A stretch of DNA of 64,000 nt from the NCBI GenBank assembly GCA_002433485.1, contig DJIF01000127.1, positions 1,770 through 65,769 of the forward strand, in the 5' to 3' direction. Source of the stretch: Deltaproteobacteria bacterium UBA6601. Its GTDB lineage: Bacteria > Myxococcota_A > UBA796 > UBA9615. The position numbers and the translations under genes are program-made. Shown in pieces: positions 33,155 through 41,380 of this stretch; positions within the stretch are counted from its first letter, which is position 1; each line of letters begins with the position of its first letter. The notes under the pieces were generated by a model. The model was not told the origin of the DNA. It ran no database searches and saw only the letters and a list, made by a program, of their open reading frames with translations.

Positions 33155-35020
33155 ATGCCAGGTGTACAGGACTCCCGCCAATGGTGTCTTGCTGCTTTGG
33201 TGGGGCCCTGGTCGCTACTTTGGCTTGCCCTTTTGGTCCTGTTGTTGAGTGGTTGCGGTACATCGCGTCGAGCGGTGCCCGAATTGCAGTGGCTGCAGGG
33301 GCAGCCGGTGCTGGTTTTGGATGAGGGGAGCTCGAAGGTCAAGCTTGAGGGGCTGGCTGCGGGGGCGGGGCCTGGCCTGGTTCGGGATGCCGAGGCTGAT
33401 TCGACCCGTCTGCGCCGAGCCTTGAGCTTGTTGCCTGTGCGCAGCTGGCCGGCTGAGGTCGATGATGCTCTGGCTGGGGTTATTCAGCGTGGTGCAGCAC
33501 CATCTTCAGCCCTGCGCGAGCTGGCCGAGCAGCGCCGCCTGCCCTGGCTGTTAGTTCGGAGCGAGAGTGGCTTACGACTGGAGACGACCCGCTCTGCTGA
33601 GATCCTGTGGCAGCTGAAGCTGGAGGGTAAAGCTGCACTGAAGCGGGTTGTTGGCCGGTTGATGCGGGCCATCGAGGGCACTGCGCCGAGTCGCGAGGCA
33701 GGGCCAGTGCGCGTGTCGCAGACTCGCCTGGCCCCACCCGAAGTGCTCGCTTCCTTACGGCTAGAGGCAGTCGAAGGCAGCGGCCCAGACCACCTCAAGC
33801 AGGCTCAGAGCGCGGTGCAGCGTTGGCCTGCAGACCCAGCAGTCCGTGTTCATGAGGTGTTGGCCAGCTCGCCGGGCAGCCCGGAGCTTGCCGCGCTCAA
33901 GCTGGCTCACGCTCTCAATCCTTTGGGGGAGAGTGAGCTCCTTGCACTGGCTCTTCTGGCCGAACAGCGCGCGCGTGACAGCCGAGCTCTCCGTTGGCGC
34001 GGCCTGCTCAGCGCGCTCTACCCGAAGCGAATTGACTATCTGCCTGCCCTCGCCGACCAGCTGGCTGCACATGGAGACCGAGATGCAGCGGTCGCACTGC
34101 TGCGGTCGGGCGGCGCACTGGTGGATTCTGGCTTACGCAAGCTGCCGTCTGGAACCGCCCCTCACCAACGGCCAGAGGCGCTGCCGGCCGCGGATTTGCG
34201 CTTCTACCTTGCCTGGTTTCTGGCCGCCGGCGGTGGCTGGGAGCTGGCTGCGCACAATTATCTTGAGGCAGAACAGCTCTATGAAAGGTTAGGCCGGCCG
34301 GTGGAGCGGGGTGATGCGCTTAACAACGCAGGAGTGGCGATGGTTGAGGTCGGACGGCCCCTGGCAGCGATGTCCTCATTACGCCGGGCTGTGGCCTTGC
34401 GGGAAGCGCATCGCGGCCCTGAGCGGGTTGCCACATCACGCTACAACCTGGCTCGCGCAGCTGCAGACGCAGGACGCCATGCTCAGGCCCTTGAGGCTTA
34501 TGCGGAAGCTGCTTCGGATTACGATCGGGCGGGTCGTCTTGAGGAGGGCAGTGAGACCTTGATCGAGCGGCTGGAGCTGCTGGCCAGACAGGGGAAAATC
34601 GGCCCCCTTGAGCGGGCCGCTGAGGGCTTGTTCCAGCGCCTCGGCTCGGAGCCTTCAGAGCTGCTGGCCAACCTATGGACTGAGCTTGGTAGGGGCAGAC
34701 ATCTGCTCGGCGCCCACGAGGCGGCCCTGATTGCTCACCAGCGTGCTCTCGCATTGTGGAAGGGCTTGGGTAGCCGGCTGGAAGAGGGTCAGTCTCTGTA
34801 CCTTGCGGCTTTGCCTCAGGTGGCATTGATGCGCCTGGACGAAGCTCACCATTCACTGATCGCCGCGTTGCGCATAGCGGTCGAGTTGGGGGACTCGAGC
34901 TCAATGGTGGCGATCCGGGATCAGCTTGGCTTGCTTGGCCAGTTGATCAAAGTTCAGGGTGGGGAGGTACCCGCGGTAGAGCCTGAACTACGAATCTGGC
35001 TCGAGCCGCCTGCGCCCTAG
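33155..35020 (+). CDS. TPR-rich lipoprotein
   Basis: A 621-residue envelope protein: lipoprotein signal with LLSGC (Cys34 from the ATG at 33155), a beta-containing N-terminal domain (about 40-200; it contains LLVRSESGLRLETT and LWQLKLEGKA) and a C-terminal half of helical TPR repeats (about 225-600, such as ALNNAGVAMVEVGRPLAAMSSLRRAVAL). The ATG at 33101 is in frame but lies inside the divergent hemW start; AAGG eight bases before 33155 supports the later start. TPR proteins serve as docking platforms; which partner is unknown. It is divergent from hemW with 43 bp between start codons and convergent with the next TPR gene. Confidence 0.65.
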   Translation: MPGVQDSRQWCLAALVGPWSLLWLALLVLLLSGCGTSRRAVPELQWLQGQPVLVLDEGSSKVKLEGLAAGAGPGLVRDAEADSTRLRRALSLLPVRSWPAEVDDALAGVIQRGAAPSSALRELAEQRRLPWLLVRSESGLRLETTRSAEILWQLKLEGKAALKRVVGRLMRAIEGTAPSREAGPVRVSQTRLAPPEVLASLRLEAVEGSGPDHLKQAQSAVQRWPADPAVRVHEVLASSPGSPELAALKLAHALNPLGESELLALALLAEQRARDSRALRWRGLLSALYPKRIDYLPALADQLAAHGDRDAAVALLRSGGALVDSGLRKLPSGTAPHQRPEALPAADLRFYLAWFLAAGGGWELAAHNYLEAEQLYERLGRPVERGDALNNAGVAMVEVGRPLAAMSSLRRAVALREAHRGPERVATSRYNLARAAADAGRHAQALEAYAEAASDYDRAGRLEEGSETLIERLELLARQGKIGPLERAAEGLFQRLGSEPSELLANLWTELGRGRHLLGAHEAALIAHQRALALWKGLGSRLEEGQSLYLAALPQVALMRLDEAHHSLIAALRIAVELGDSSSMVAIRDQLGLLGQLIKVQGGEVPAVEPELRIWLEPPAP

Positions 35021-35039
35021 TCGACGCAATTGGGTAGGT

Positions 35040-36617
35040 CTACCTGCGGATCTCCAGGCACTCGTTAATGGTATTGACCTCGTACCAACCCAGCTCATCG
35101 AGCCAGTACTCGCCCTGGAAGGGCCAGTAGCGGTATCCCTCCGGTACGTTGGGGTCCATCTTTCGATTGGCGATCTTGTTAGCGAGCTGCCCCCGATAGG
35201 CGGCGTCATAGAGGTCTTTTTCGGCGGTGATCAGCTCGACCTTATAGATCTCCGAGTTGCCCAGATTAGCCTGCAGGGTGGCGAGCATCCCGCGGAGCTT
35301 GGCCATGGCCTCGCGACCCTTGCGCTCGGTGGCCTCGCGCTTGCGTTCATTAAGGGCTTGCTCCAGATCGCGCCGCAGGGCGGAGCGCTCCCAGCCGGTC
35401 TTGAGTGCTGCTACCGAGTCGAGTTCACGGTCGATCCCAGCTACGTAATTACCGATTTCGATCAGCGCCTCGTCAGTGGCAAAGTGCTGGCGAACCGGCA
35501 CGGGCAGGGGAATCCCTGCGTTCTTGCGTTCGGTCTTCCAGGCGTAGAGTGCTTTGAACAGTCGGGTGGGATCCCGCTCAGCCTCTCGAATCGCCTTTTC
35601 GATGGCGTCGGCAATGGGGTAATGGCTCTCAGTAAATTCGGCGAGCATCTCCTGCCCGTCGATGTATTTGCACAGGTAGTAGAAGATCAGCACGCGCAGC
35701 AGGGTTGCTTCGGGGTGATAGACGTTGTCGAAGAATGGCGAATCGACGCTCTGCAGGTGCGACAGTGCGCCGGATAGGCGGCTCATGGCGAAGTAGGACC
35801 AGGCAGCTTCGTACATGGACTCGAACCAGAAGGCTGAGCTACGGGGGGTTCGCTCAAAGTGTTCGATGGCCCGCTCAAAATTGCCGATGGCGTAGTAGGA
35901 GCGGGCAAGGTTCAGATTTGCCAGCTGCCAGATGTTGCCGGACCTGTCGTCGCGCCGGGCGGCCGCCAGAGCCGCCGCCAGTGGGGCTATGGCATCGACA
36001 GGACGACCTTCCCGGGTCAGGACAACCCCCTCGACCATTCGTGATCGAGCGTAGTACTCGGTGTCCTTGGGCACCATGCTGAGGTAGGCCTTCGCGGCAG
36101 CCCATTGTTGATTCTCGTAGTGGAACATCCCGACCCAGTGCATGGCCGGTCCCTGAAAGCCAGCGCTGACCACTGAGGTGTCGAGCTTGGCCAAGCCGGG
36201 CGCCAGCAGCCAGCCGGCCTTCATGCGTCGCGCCAGAGAAATGGATCGTTTGATCCCGCGTGGCAGCAACTCTCCCTGCGGGTCGGCTGTGGCCAGGAAG
36301 CGGTTGTATTCTTCGATCGCGGAATAGTGCAGGCCCATCTGCTCCAAGCAGTAGGCAAGGTAGTAGCGGATGTCGGCGTGGAAGTATTCGGCCTCGGGGT
36401 CCTGCAGAACCTTGTAAAGACTAAGGCTCGACAGAGCCCATTCCTTGGACTCGAATTGCTTGAGCGCTTTGCGCAGGCGGCGTGGCGGTTCCGGTGGTTG
36501 TTCCGGTTCCAGCTGCAGCTCGCCCTCGCTGTCGTAGCTGTCTTCAGCCTGCAACTGTGCGGGACTCAGCAACAAAGCGCTCAGCAGTGCCAGCATTGGC
36601 CAACGAAGGATGGTCAC
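35040..36617 (-). CDS. secreted TPR protein, possible Glt-type gliding/adhesion component
   Basis: The 525-residue protein has a clear signal peptide (ends AQLQA, about residue 24) and then TPR-like helical repeats (about 45-330: YYLAYCLEQMGLHYSAIEEYNRF, LNLARSYYAIGNFERAIEHFER), a long charged coiled coil (about 385-460) and a C-terminal segment with YRYWPFQGEYWLDELGWY. As I recall, that aromatic ending is shared by periplasmic TPR proteins of myxobacterial gliding clusters, but I could not test this. It follows the outer-membrane barrel gene by two bases and the VWA lipoprotein gene, so the three form an operon. Its role as a periplasmic link between the barrel and inner-membrane parts is inference. 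Confidence 0.6.
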   Translation of the reverse strand: MTILRWPMLALLSALLLSPAQLQAEDSYDSEGELQLEPEQPPEPPRRLRKALKQFESKEWALSSLSLYKVLQDPEAEYFHADIRYYLAYCLEQMGLHYSAIEEYNRFLATADPQGELLPRGIKRSISLARRMKAGWLLAPGLAKLDTSVVSAGFQGPAMHWVGMFHYENQQWAAAKAYLSMVPKDTEYYARSRMVEGVVLTREGRPVDAIAPLAAALAAARRDDRSGNIWQLANLNLARSYYAIGNFERAIEHFERTPRSSAFWFESMYEAAWSYFAMSRLSGALSHLQSVDSPFFDNVYHPEATLLRVLIFYYLCKYIDGQEMLAEFTESHYPIADAIEKAIREAERDPTRLFKALYAWKTERKNAGIPLPVPVRQHFATDEALIEIGNYVAGIDRELDSVAALKTGWERSALRRDLEQALNERKREATERKGREAMAKLRGMLATLQANLGNSEIYKVELITAEKDLYDAAYRGQLANKIANRKMDPNVPEGYRYWPFQGEYWLDELGWYEVNTINECLEIRR

Positions 36618-36619
36618 GG

Positions 36620-37369
36620 TCAGCTCCCGCGTCCGGTGAAGAAAGCCAGACCAATGCCGAACTGAAAGTTGTTGCGGGCAGTGACCTTGCCGGAGTAGGT
36701 GCGGCGCTCGATAGAGATGTGGTCGCGGAAGTCCAACTTGAGGGCTACTTTGGGGCTGAGGAACAGCTTTGCCCCGACCCCTACGCTGGGTCCGACGATA
36801 CCGCGGAAGCCGGCATCGGCCTCAAGTCGTTGAGCCAGAAAACCGTGGGCACCCAGAGTACCGTAGATGTCGAAGTGAATGACCTTGCTGCCACCCCAGG
36901 CCAGCTTCGCGTAAATGGGAGACCACACCACATTCACGCTGCCACCCACCAGCTGACGTGCGGCGTCTGAGCCCAGGCTGGTCAGGTTGCCGCCGGCTGC
37001 GTTGCCCAGGAAGGTGACGTCTTGCCAGTGGCCGTTGCCCCAGCCATACCCTCCCTGCGCCATGATCTCGAAGCCCAGGTTCTCGCTGGGATTCAAGGTG
37101 AGGTTGAACCCCAGCATCAGGCCTGCAGTGTAGGGGTCGAAGGGTTGGGTGCTCAGTAGGAAGCCCACTTCATGGTGGCCTCGCTTTACATAGAGATTTT
37201 TCTGCACGACCCGCACATCTTGATTTCTGAGGACGCCAACCTCTTCGACCGTGACGTCGCTGCTGTCATCAGCCTTCTTGGTGGTCTTGCGCTTGGCTGC
37301 TGAGGCCGTGGCTGGCATCACCAGAGCGAGCGCCAGGGCGGGTAGGAGAAGTCTGGCGAAGGTCTTCAT
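36620..37369 (-). CDS. outer-membrane beta-barrel protein (myxobacterial OMP type)
   Basis: A 249-residue protein with an ideal signal peptide from the ATG at 37369 (MKTFARLLLPALALALVMPATASA); an upstream GTG at 37411 is in frame but would add 14 residues before the signal. After a Lys/Asp-rich stretch the sequence shows alternating strands (KNLYVKRGHHEVGFLLST, GLMLGFNLTLNPSENLGFEIMAQGGYGWG, GVGAKLFLSPKVALKLDFRDH) as in the outer-membrane barrel family common in myxobacteria, which includes GltA/GltB-like proteins. It does not end in Phe. It lies between the VWA lipoprotein and the TPR protein in one operon. Confidence 0.7.
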   Translation of the reverse strand: MKTFARLLLPALALALVMPATASAAKRKTTKKADDSSDVTVEEVGVLRNQDVRVVQKNLYVKRGHHEVGFLLSTQPFDPYTAGLMLGFNLTLNPSENLGFEIMAQGGYGWGNGHWQDVTFLGNAAGGNLTSLGSDAARQLVGGSVNVVWSPIYAKLAWGGSKVIHFDIYGTLGAHGFLAQRLEADAGFRGIVGPSVGVGAKLFLSPKVALKLDFRDHISIERRTYSGKVTARNNFQFGIGLAFFTGRGS

Positions 37370-37410
37370 CTGTAGTGTCCGATGGGGGTGTTCGGGCGGC
37401 AGGTTTGCCA

Positions 37411-38772
37411 CTAGAAGGGCAGCTCTCGTCCGACCTGGCTGCGGCGGTCATGGAGGGGGTAGTAGTAGATGTCCACCTGGGCGTTAAAGCCCGGTACATC
37501 TTCACCGGAGAAGCGAATGCTGCGGTCGCCGGGTGAATAGCTCCAGCCGCCTGATGGCTGGTCTACACGACTTGGTACCACCTCTCCATCGACGATTACG
37601 GTGATGGTGTCCTCGTCGGGAATCATGCTGAGCCGCCAGCCGGCAGAGAGGCCGCTGACCAGGGCGCCGATGTTGCGCAGCGACTCCTGAAAGTCGGCCA
37701 GGACACAGCTTATGGGGTCATCTTCGACCGTGGTCACCTTGATCGGACTGAACAGGCCACCGGTCATGCAGGCCATCTGCTGATAGAAGTCGATGCCGCA
37801 GACGTCCGAGCCGAATTCATTGCAAGGGCCTGGAATGCTTCGCTCGCTGCCGTCGCACCAAGCAGTTGCCGCGCTACCAGCCTGGTAGGTGGGGCCGATG
37901 GTAGCGAAGACTACCGGAGCCTCCAGTCCATCGAAGAAATCAAGGAACCAGGAGGTGCGACAGTCGCACTCGCCAAAAGTGAGCTCGGCGATGTGCTCAT
38001 TCTCGCATTCATCTACCCAGGCTGGAGGCGGTAGGAAGCCATTCCTATAGGTATTGTCGCCCTCGTCGGAGACTACGATGACCACCGTTGCTGCGCCCTC
38101 GCGGAAGAAGCTTGAGTTGCAGCTTCTTTGGTCCTCAGGGACCTGCTGACAGATGATCTTGACTGGGTCGGTGTCAGGTCGACTGTCGAGATTCTGCCAG
38201 AAGTCCGTGTCCTGTCCTTTGCACATGGCGTAGGCAGCTGCCAGCGAGCCCTGCTCGGTATTAGCTCCTGCGATTCCGACGTCAACGAGCCTGGTGAAAT
38301 CCGCCAGGACGTCGTCGCTCTGGGGGGTGAGGATGGCCGGTGGCTCGCAGCTACCGGAGCCTCCTATGGGGCCCAGTGAGCGGATGTTGCCCTGGGTGCC
38401 GTTACCGCTGCTGTCGAGATCAGTGGTGGTCACGCCCATGTGGTAATTGAGGAAGCGCTCCTGGTTCTGTAGGTACTCGGCGAAGGCCACGGTGGCATCA
38501 GTGACCGAGTTGTATGCGAGCTCCTGCCCCTGCTCGGAGTCAAGGTTGGCGAACTCTGCAATGAAGTCGCCGAAGTTGGCCTGTATCTCGGCCTGGGCGC
38601 TGGCCATGGAGTTGCTGCTGTCCACTACCCAGAGGATGTCGACCTCGCTGTTGAAGTCGGCCTGCTCAAAGCGGTCGTGCACCAGCAGGTCATAGGAGTT
38701 GCACGATCCGAGCAGAGCCAGGGTGAGCGCGAGGGCTCCGAGGCGGGCTGCGGACGCGTGAAACCTGAGCAT
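37411..38772 (-). CDS. cysteine-rich VWA-domain lipoprotein (CglB-like)
   Basis: The 453-residue protein has a lipoprotein signal (LLGSC, Cys24) and a von Willebrand A domain from about 42: VDILWVVDSSNSM gives the MIDAS metal motif DxSxS at Asp51-Ser53-Ser55, and VVIVVSDEGDN provides the later Asp. It is rich in Cys (more than ten after the lipidated one), so it is disulfide-bonded and outside the cytoplasm. The C-terminal 100 residues are beta-rich. In Myxococcus CglB is an outer-membrane VWA lipoprotein adhesin of gliding motility, kept with Glt barrel proteins; the domain content and neighbours here fit, but substrate adhesion is inference. AAGGAGG lies just before the ATG. Confidence 0.72.
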   Translation of the reverse strand: MLRFHASAARLGALALTLALLGSCNSYDLLVHDRFEQADFNSEVDILWVVDSSNSMASAQAEIQANFGDFIAEFANLDSEQGQELAYNSVTDATVAFAEYLQNQERFLNYHMGVTTTDLDSSGNGTQGNIRSLGPIGGSGSCEPPAILTPQSDDVLADFTRLVDVGIAGANTEQGSLAAAYAMCKGQDTDFWQNLDSRPDTDPVKIICQQVPEDQRSCNSSFFREGAATVVIVVSDEGDNTYRNGFLPPPAWVDECENEHIAELTFGECDCRTSWFLDFFDGLEAPVVFATIGPTYQAGSAATAWCDGSERSIPGPCNEFGSDVCGIDFYQQMACMTGGLFSPIKVTTVEDDPISCVLADFQESLRNIGALVSGLSAGWRLSMIPDEDTITVIVDGEVVPSRVDQPSGGWSYSPGDRSIRFSGEDVPGFNAQVDIYYYPLHDRRSQVGRELPF

Positions 38773-38889
38773 CTGGCCTCCTTACAGGAACAATTCGAGC
38801 CCACATGAGCGGCGAAGTGGGACGGATTCTAGGGGCAGCCCGGGCAAAGGCGCAAGCGAACCGCGCAGGGCCTGTTAACCTTGCCAGCC

Positions 38890-39948
38890 ATGACCGGCCC
38901 CACCCTTGACCAGTTGCGTGCCCAGATCGACTCGCTCAACCAGAAGTTGCTTGAGCTGCTTAACGAGCGGCTGGTCCTGGTTCAGGAAGTGCGCGAGGTC
39001 AAGGAGCGCAGCAGTCACCGTCTGTACAGCCCGGAGCGGGAGGCACAGATGCTCGATCAGCTGCTGCTGTCCAACAAGGGGCCGCTGACTGCTGACAAGT
39101 TGCGGCGCATCTTCAAGGAGGTGTTCACTCTTTCTTTGGACCACATGGAGGCTGGCAAACGTCGGCGGCTGCGGGTCCACCGGGGTCCGGAGGATGAGGA
39201 CCGGATCATCACCGTCATGGGGCATTCTATGGGTGCCGAAGCCCAGTTGATCGCTGGGCCCTGCGCGGTGGAGTCGTTGGAGCAGTGTGATGCGGTGGCA
39301 GCCCGGCTCCAGCAGCTGGGTGGCGGCTTCCTGCGCGGTGGGGCCTTTAAGCCGCGCACTTCCCCTTACAGCTTTCAGGGCCTTGGGGTGCCGGCCTTGG
39401 AAATCCTACGGCAGGTCGCCGACCGCTATAAGCTGGCGGTTGTTACAGAGGTTCTTGACCCGCGCCATGTAGAAGCGGCAGCTCGTTTTGCCGATGTCTT
39501 CCAGGTGGGAACTCGCAACATGTACAACTATGAGCTGCTCCGCTTATTGGGCCAGGCCGGCAAGCCAGTGCTGCTCAAGCGAGGCTTTATGGCGACCCTC
39601 GAGGAATTCATCTTAGCCGCTGAGTACATCGCCAAGGAGGGTAACGAGCAGATCATCCTCTGTGAGCGCGGCATCCGCACTCATGAGCGTTGGACCCGCA
39701 ACACCATCGATGTCTCCGCAGTTCCACTGTTGCGACTTGAGACTCCCTTCCCGGTGGTGGTGGATGTCAGTCACGGCACCGGGCGCAAGGACATCATGGT
39801 GCCTATGGCTCGGGCTGCCCTGGCTGCTGGCGCCCACGGGGTCATGGTGGAAGCTCACCCAACTCCTGGACTGGCGCTCTCCGACAACGCTCAGCAGATG
39901 GATCTCGACGAACTCGCCGAATTTCATCGGGCGGTGTTCTGCTCCTAG
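38890..39948 (+). CDS. aroF: chorismate mutase-DAHP synthase (3-deoxy-7-phosphoheptulonate synthase, type I-beta)
   Basis: This enzyme makes DAHP from phosphoenolpyruvate and erythrose 4-phosphate, the first step of the shikimate pathway. The N-terminal about 85 residues are an AroQ-type chorismate mutase (LDQLRAQIDSLNQKLLELLNERL), which in this class acts as the feedback sensor for chorismate or prephenate. The catalytic barrel follows with IAGPCAVESLEQC, FKPRTSPYSFQGLG, LLKRGFMATLEEF and VVDVSHGTGRKD. The ATG at 38890 was chosen over a TTG at 38881. Later shikimate steps (AroK, AroB) occur at the window end. It is not clearly in an operon. Confidence 0.93.
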   Translation: MTGPTLDQLRAQIDSLNQKLLELLNERLVLVQEVREVKERSSHRLYSPEREAQMLDQLLLSNKGPLTADKLRRIFKEVFTLSLDHMEAGKRRRLRVHRGPEDEDRIITVMGHSMGAEAQLIAGPCAVESLEQCDAVAARLQQLGGGFLRGGAFKPRTSPYSFQGLGVPALEILRQVADRYKLAVVTEVLDPRHVEAAARFADVFQVGTRNMYNYELLRLLGQAGKPVLLKRGFMATLEEFILAAEYIAKEGNEQIILCERGIRTHERWTRNTIDVSAVPLLRLETPFPVVVDVSHGTGRKDIMVPMARAALAAGAHGVMVEAHPTPGLALSDNAQQMDLDELAEFHRAVFCS

Positions 39949-39994
39949 GGACCGTTTGCGCTGGTGAGTAGCTCAGTTGGCTGCCGATTGGCGC

Positions 39995-41380
39995 TCAGGC
40001 AGACGGTGGCCCAAGCAGCTCTCTGATCGCGCGAAAGGAACGCGTCACAGCGTTGGGGTGGTAACCGCCGCTGGTTTGAATTTCCTTGAACAGGTCCTTC
40101 CAGAGCGGGCTGAGGTTCTCGCGCAGACCGTCGAGGTCGTTACCTTCCAGGTAGCTGAAAATACGTTGGATGGGTTCGGGGACTTGGCCCTCCTGGTAGG
40201 CATCACCCATGTATTCGAGAATCTCTCGCAAGCGTGCCCCAACTTCATCCAGTTCATCATCAGCGGCCTCGGCCACGATCTCTTCTTCGATCTCTTGTTC
40301 AGGCGCCTCGGCGACGAACTCCTCGTCGTTGGCCTCGGCCACGGCCTCTTTGTCATCGGCCTGGGCTAAGAGCTGTGCTTCAGACTCTTGGTCAATGAGC
40401 GGAGGCTGTTCTGCTTCGGCGGGACCCAGGTCTTCGATTGCCAGGGCAGCTTCCGTGGGAAGCTCATCAATGACATCGGTAGGAGCGGTCGAGGTGGTTT
40501 CCTCGGTCGTGGGCCCTGGTTCGGGAAATTCGTCTTCTGGACTGGGGTAGTCCGAGATTTCAGGAGCTTCTAGAACTGCTGTGGTTGCGGCAGCTGCCTC
40601 CGGTTCACTGGCTGCTGCTGCGACCGCGGCTGCGGCTTCAGCCGAGTCGGGGTCTGAGCTTTTAGTCGTTACGGATTCGACTGGTTCAGGGGCAGGCTCG
40701 GGTTCATCGTCGTCTTCGCCCAGCTCCTCTTCACCGGCAGGAACTGAGATGCTGTGGGCCCGGAGGATGGCTGCTCCTGTGGGCATCAGCGAGACAAACT
40801 CGGACAGGTTGAAGCCACCACGGAGCTTGTGCGGGCCAAGCTCGTTGCTGCACTCGATGGCTGAAGCGCGGCCTTTGAGACCGGCGGCGATGTCGACCTT
40901 GGGGGCAAGGATGACATCGGCTTCGATCTTGGCACCATTGAGATTAATGCTCTTGGCAGCGTTCATGACGCTGATCTTGAGGTTTCCGCCACTAAAGTCG
41001 ACCGCCTTGGCTTCAATGCTCTGCAGACTGACCTTGCCCGTAACCGAGACCGTACCTGCGGGTGCCGAGACTCGCTTGAGTTCGAGTGAATCGGGGCAGG
41101 CGAGCTTCACATCTCCCTTTTCGGAGGTGAGGCTGTGGAGCGGCTGAGCTGGCACGCCCTCAATGACGATGTCTCCCTGATGGTGGATGGACAGGGCCCC
41201 CTCTTCGATCTGCAGGGCGACTCCCGCTGGTAGGACTAGTGCTCCCTTACTGGCCATCTGGCGCTCCCCAATGCTGCATTTCGTGCAGGTTGTTTTGATG
41301 CTGTCCGACGACAGCGAAGGGACATTGTCGTCAACAGGTAGGGCTCGCGTCAACGCGGCTGCCAAGGTCGCTTGCCCCAT
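39995..41380 (-). CDS. unrecognised cytoplasmic protein: beta-repeat domain, acidic linker, helical C-terminus
   Basis: The 461-residue product has no signal peptide. A CxxC pair (Cys32, Cys35) precedes a domain (about 45-205) of short regular beta-strands with repeated V/I-x-V/I and Gly/Asn turns, for example TVSVTGKVSLQSIEAKAV and NLKISVMNAAKSINLNGAKI, which suggests a stacked beta-helix as in bactofilin or adhesin-like folds. Residues about 215-370 are low-complexity, rich in Glu, Ala, Pro and Thr. The last about 90 residues are helical (VGARLREILEYMGDAYQEG to VTRSFRAIRELLG). I do not recognise a family. It overlaps the 3' end of the upstream glycosyltransferase gene by 50 bp if ATG 41380 is used; ATG 41257 would avoid this but lose the CxxC. 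Confidence 0.55.
   Translation of the reverse strand: MGQATLAAALTRALPVDDNVPSLSSDSIKTTCTKCSIGERQMASKGALVLPAGVALQIEEGALSIHHQGDIVIEGVPAQPLHSLTSEKGDVKLACPDSLELKRVSAPAGTVSVTGKVSLQSIEAKAVDFSGGNLKISVMNAAKSINLNGAKIEADVILAPKVDIAAGLKGRASAIECSNELGPHKLRGGFNLSEFVSLMPTGAAILRAHSISVPAGEEELGEDDDEPEPAPEPVESVTTKSSDPDSAEAAAAVAAAASEPEAAAATTAVLEAPEISDYPSPEDEFPEPGPTTEETTSTAPTDVIDELPTEAALAIEDLGPAEAEQPPLIDQESEAQLLAQADDKEAVAEANDEEFVAEAPEQEIEEEIVAEAADDELDEVGARLREILEYMGDAYQEGQVPEPIQRIFSYLEGNDLDGLRENLSPLWKDLFKEIQTSGGYHPNAVTRSFRAIRELLGPPSA

Noticed and set aside
39968..39980. GTAGCTCAGTTGG, identical to a tRNA D-arm consensus, after the DAHP synthase gene
   Set aside because: No matching D-stem partner, anticodon arm or T-arm follows; the next bases belong to the end of the minus-strand gene. 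A tRNA remnant is possible but cannot be supported.
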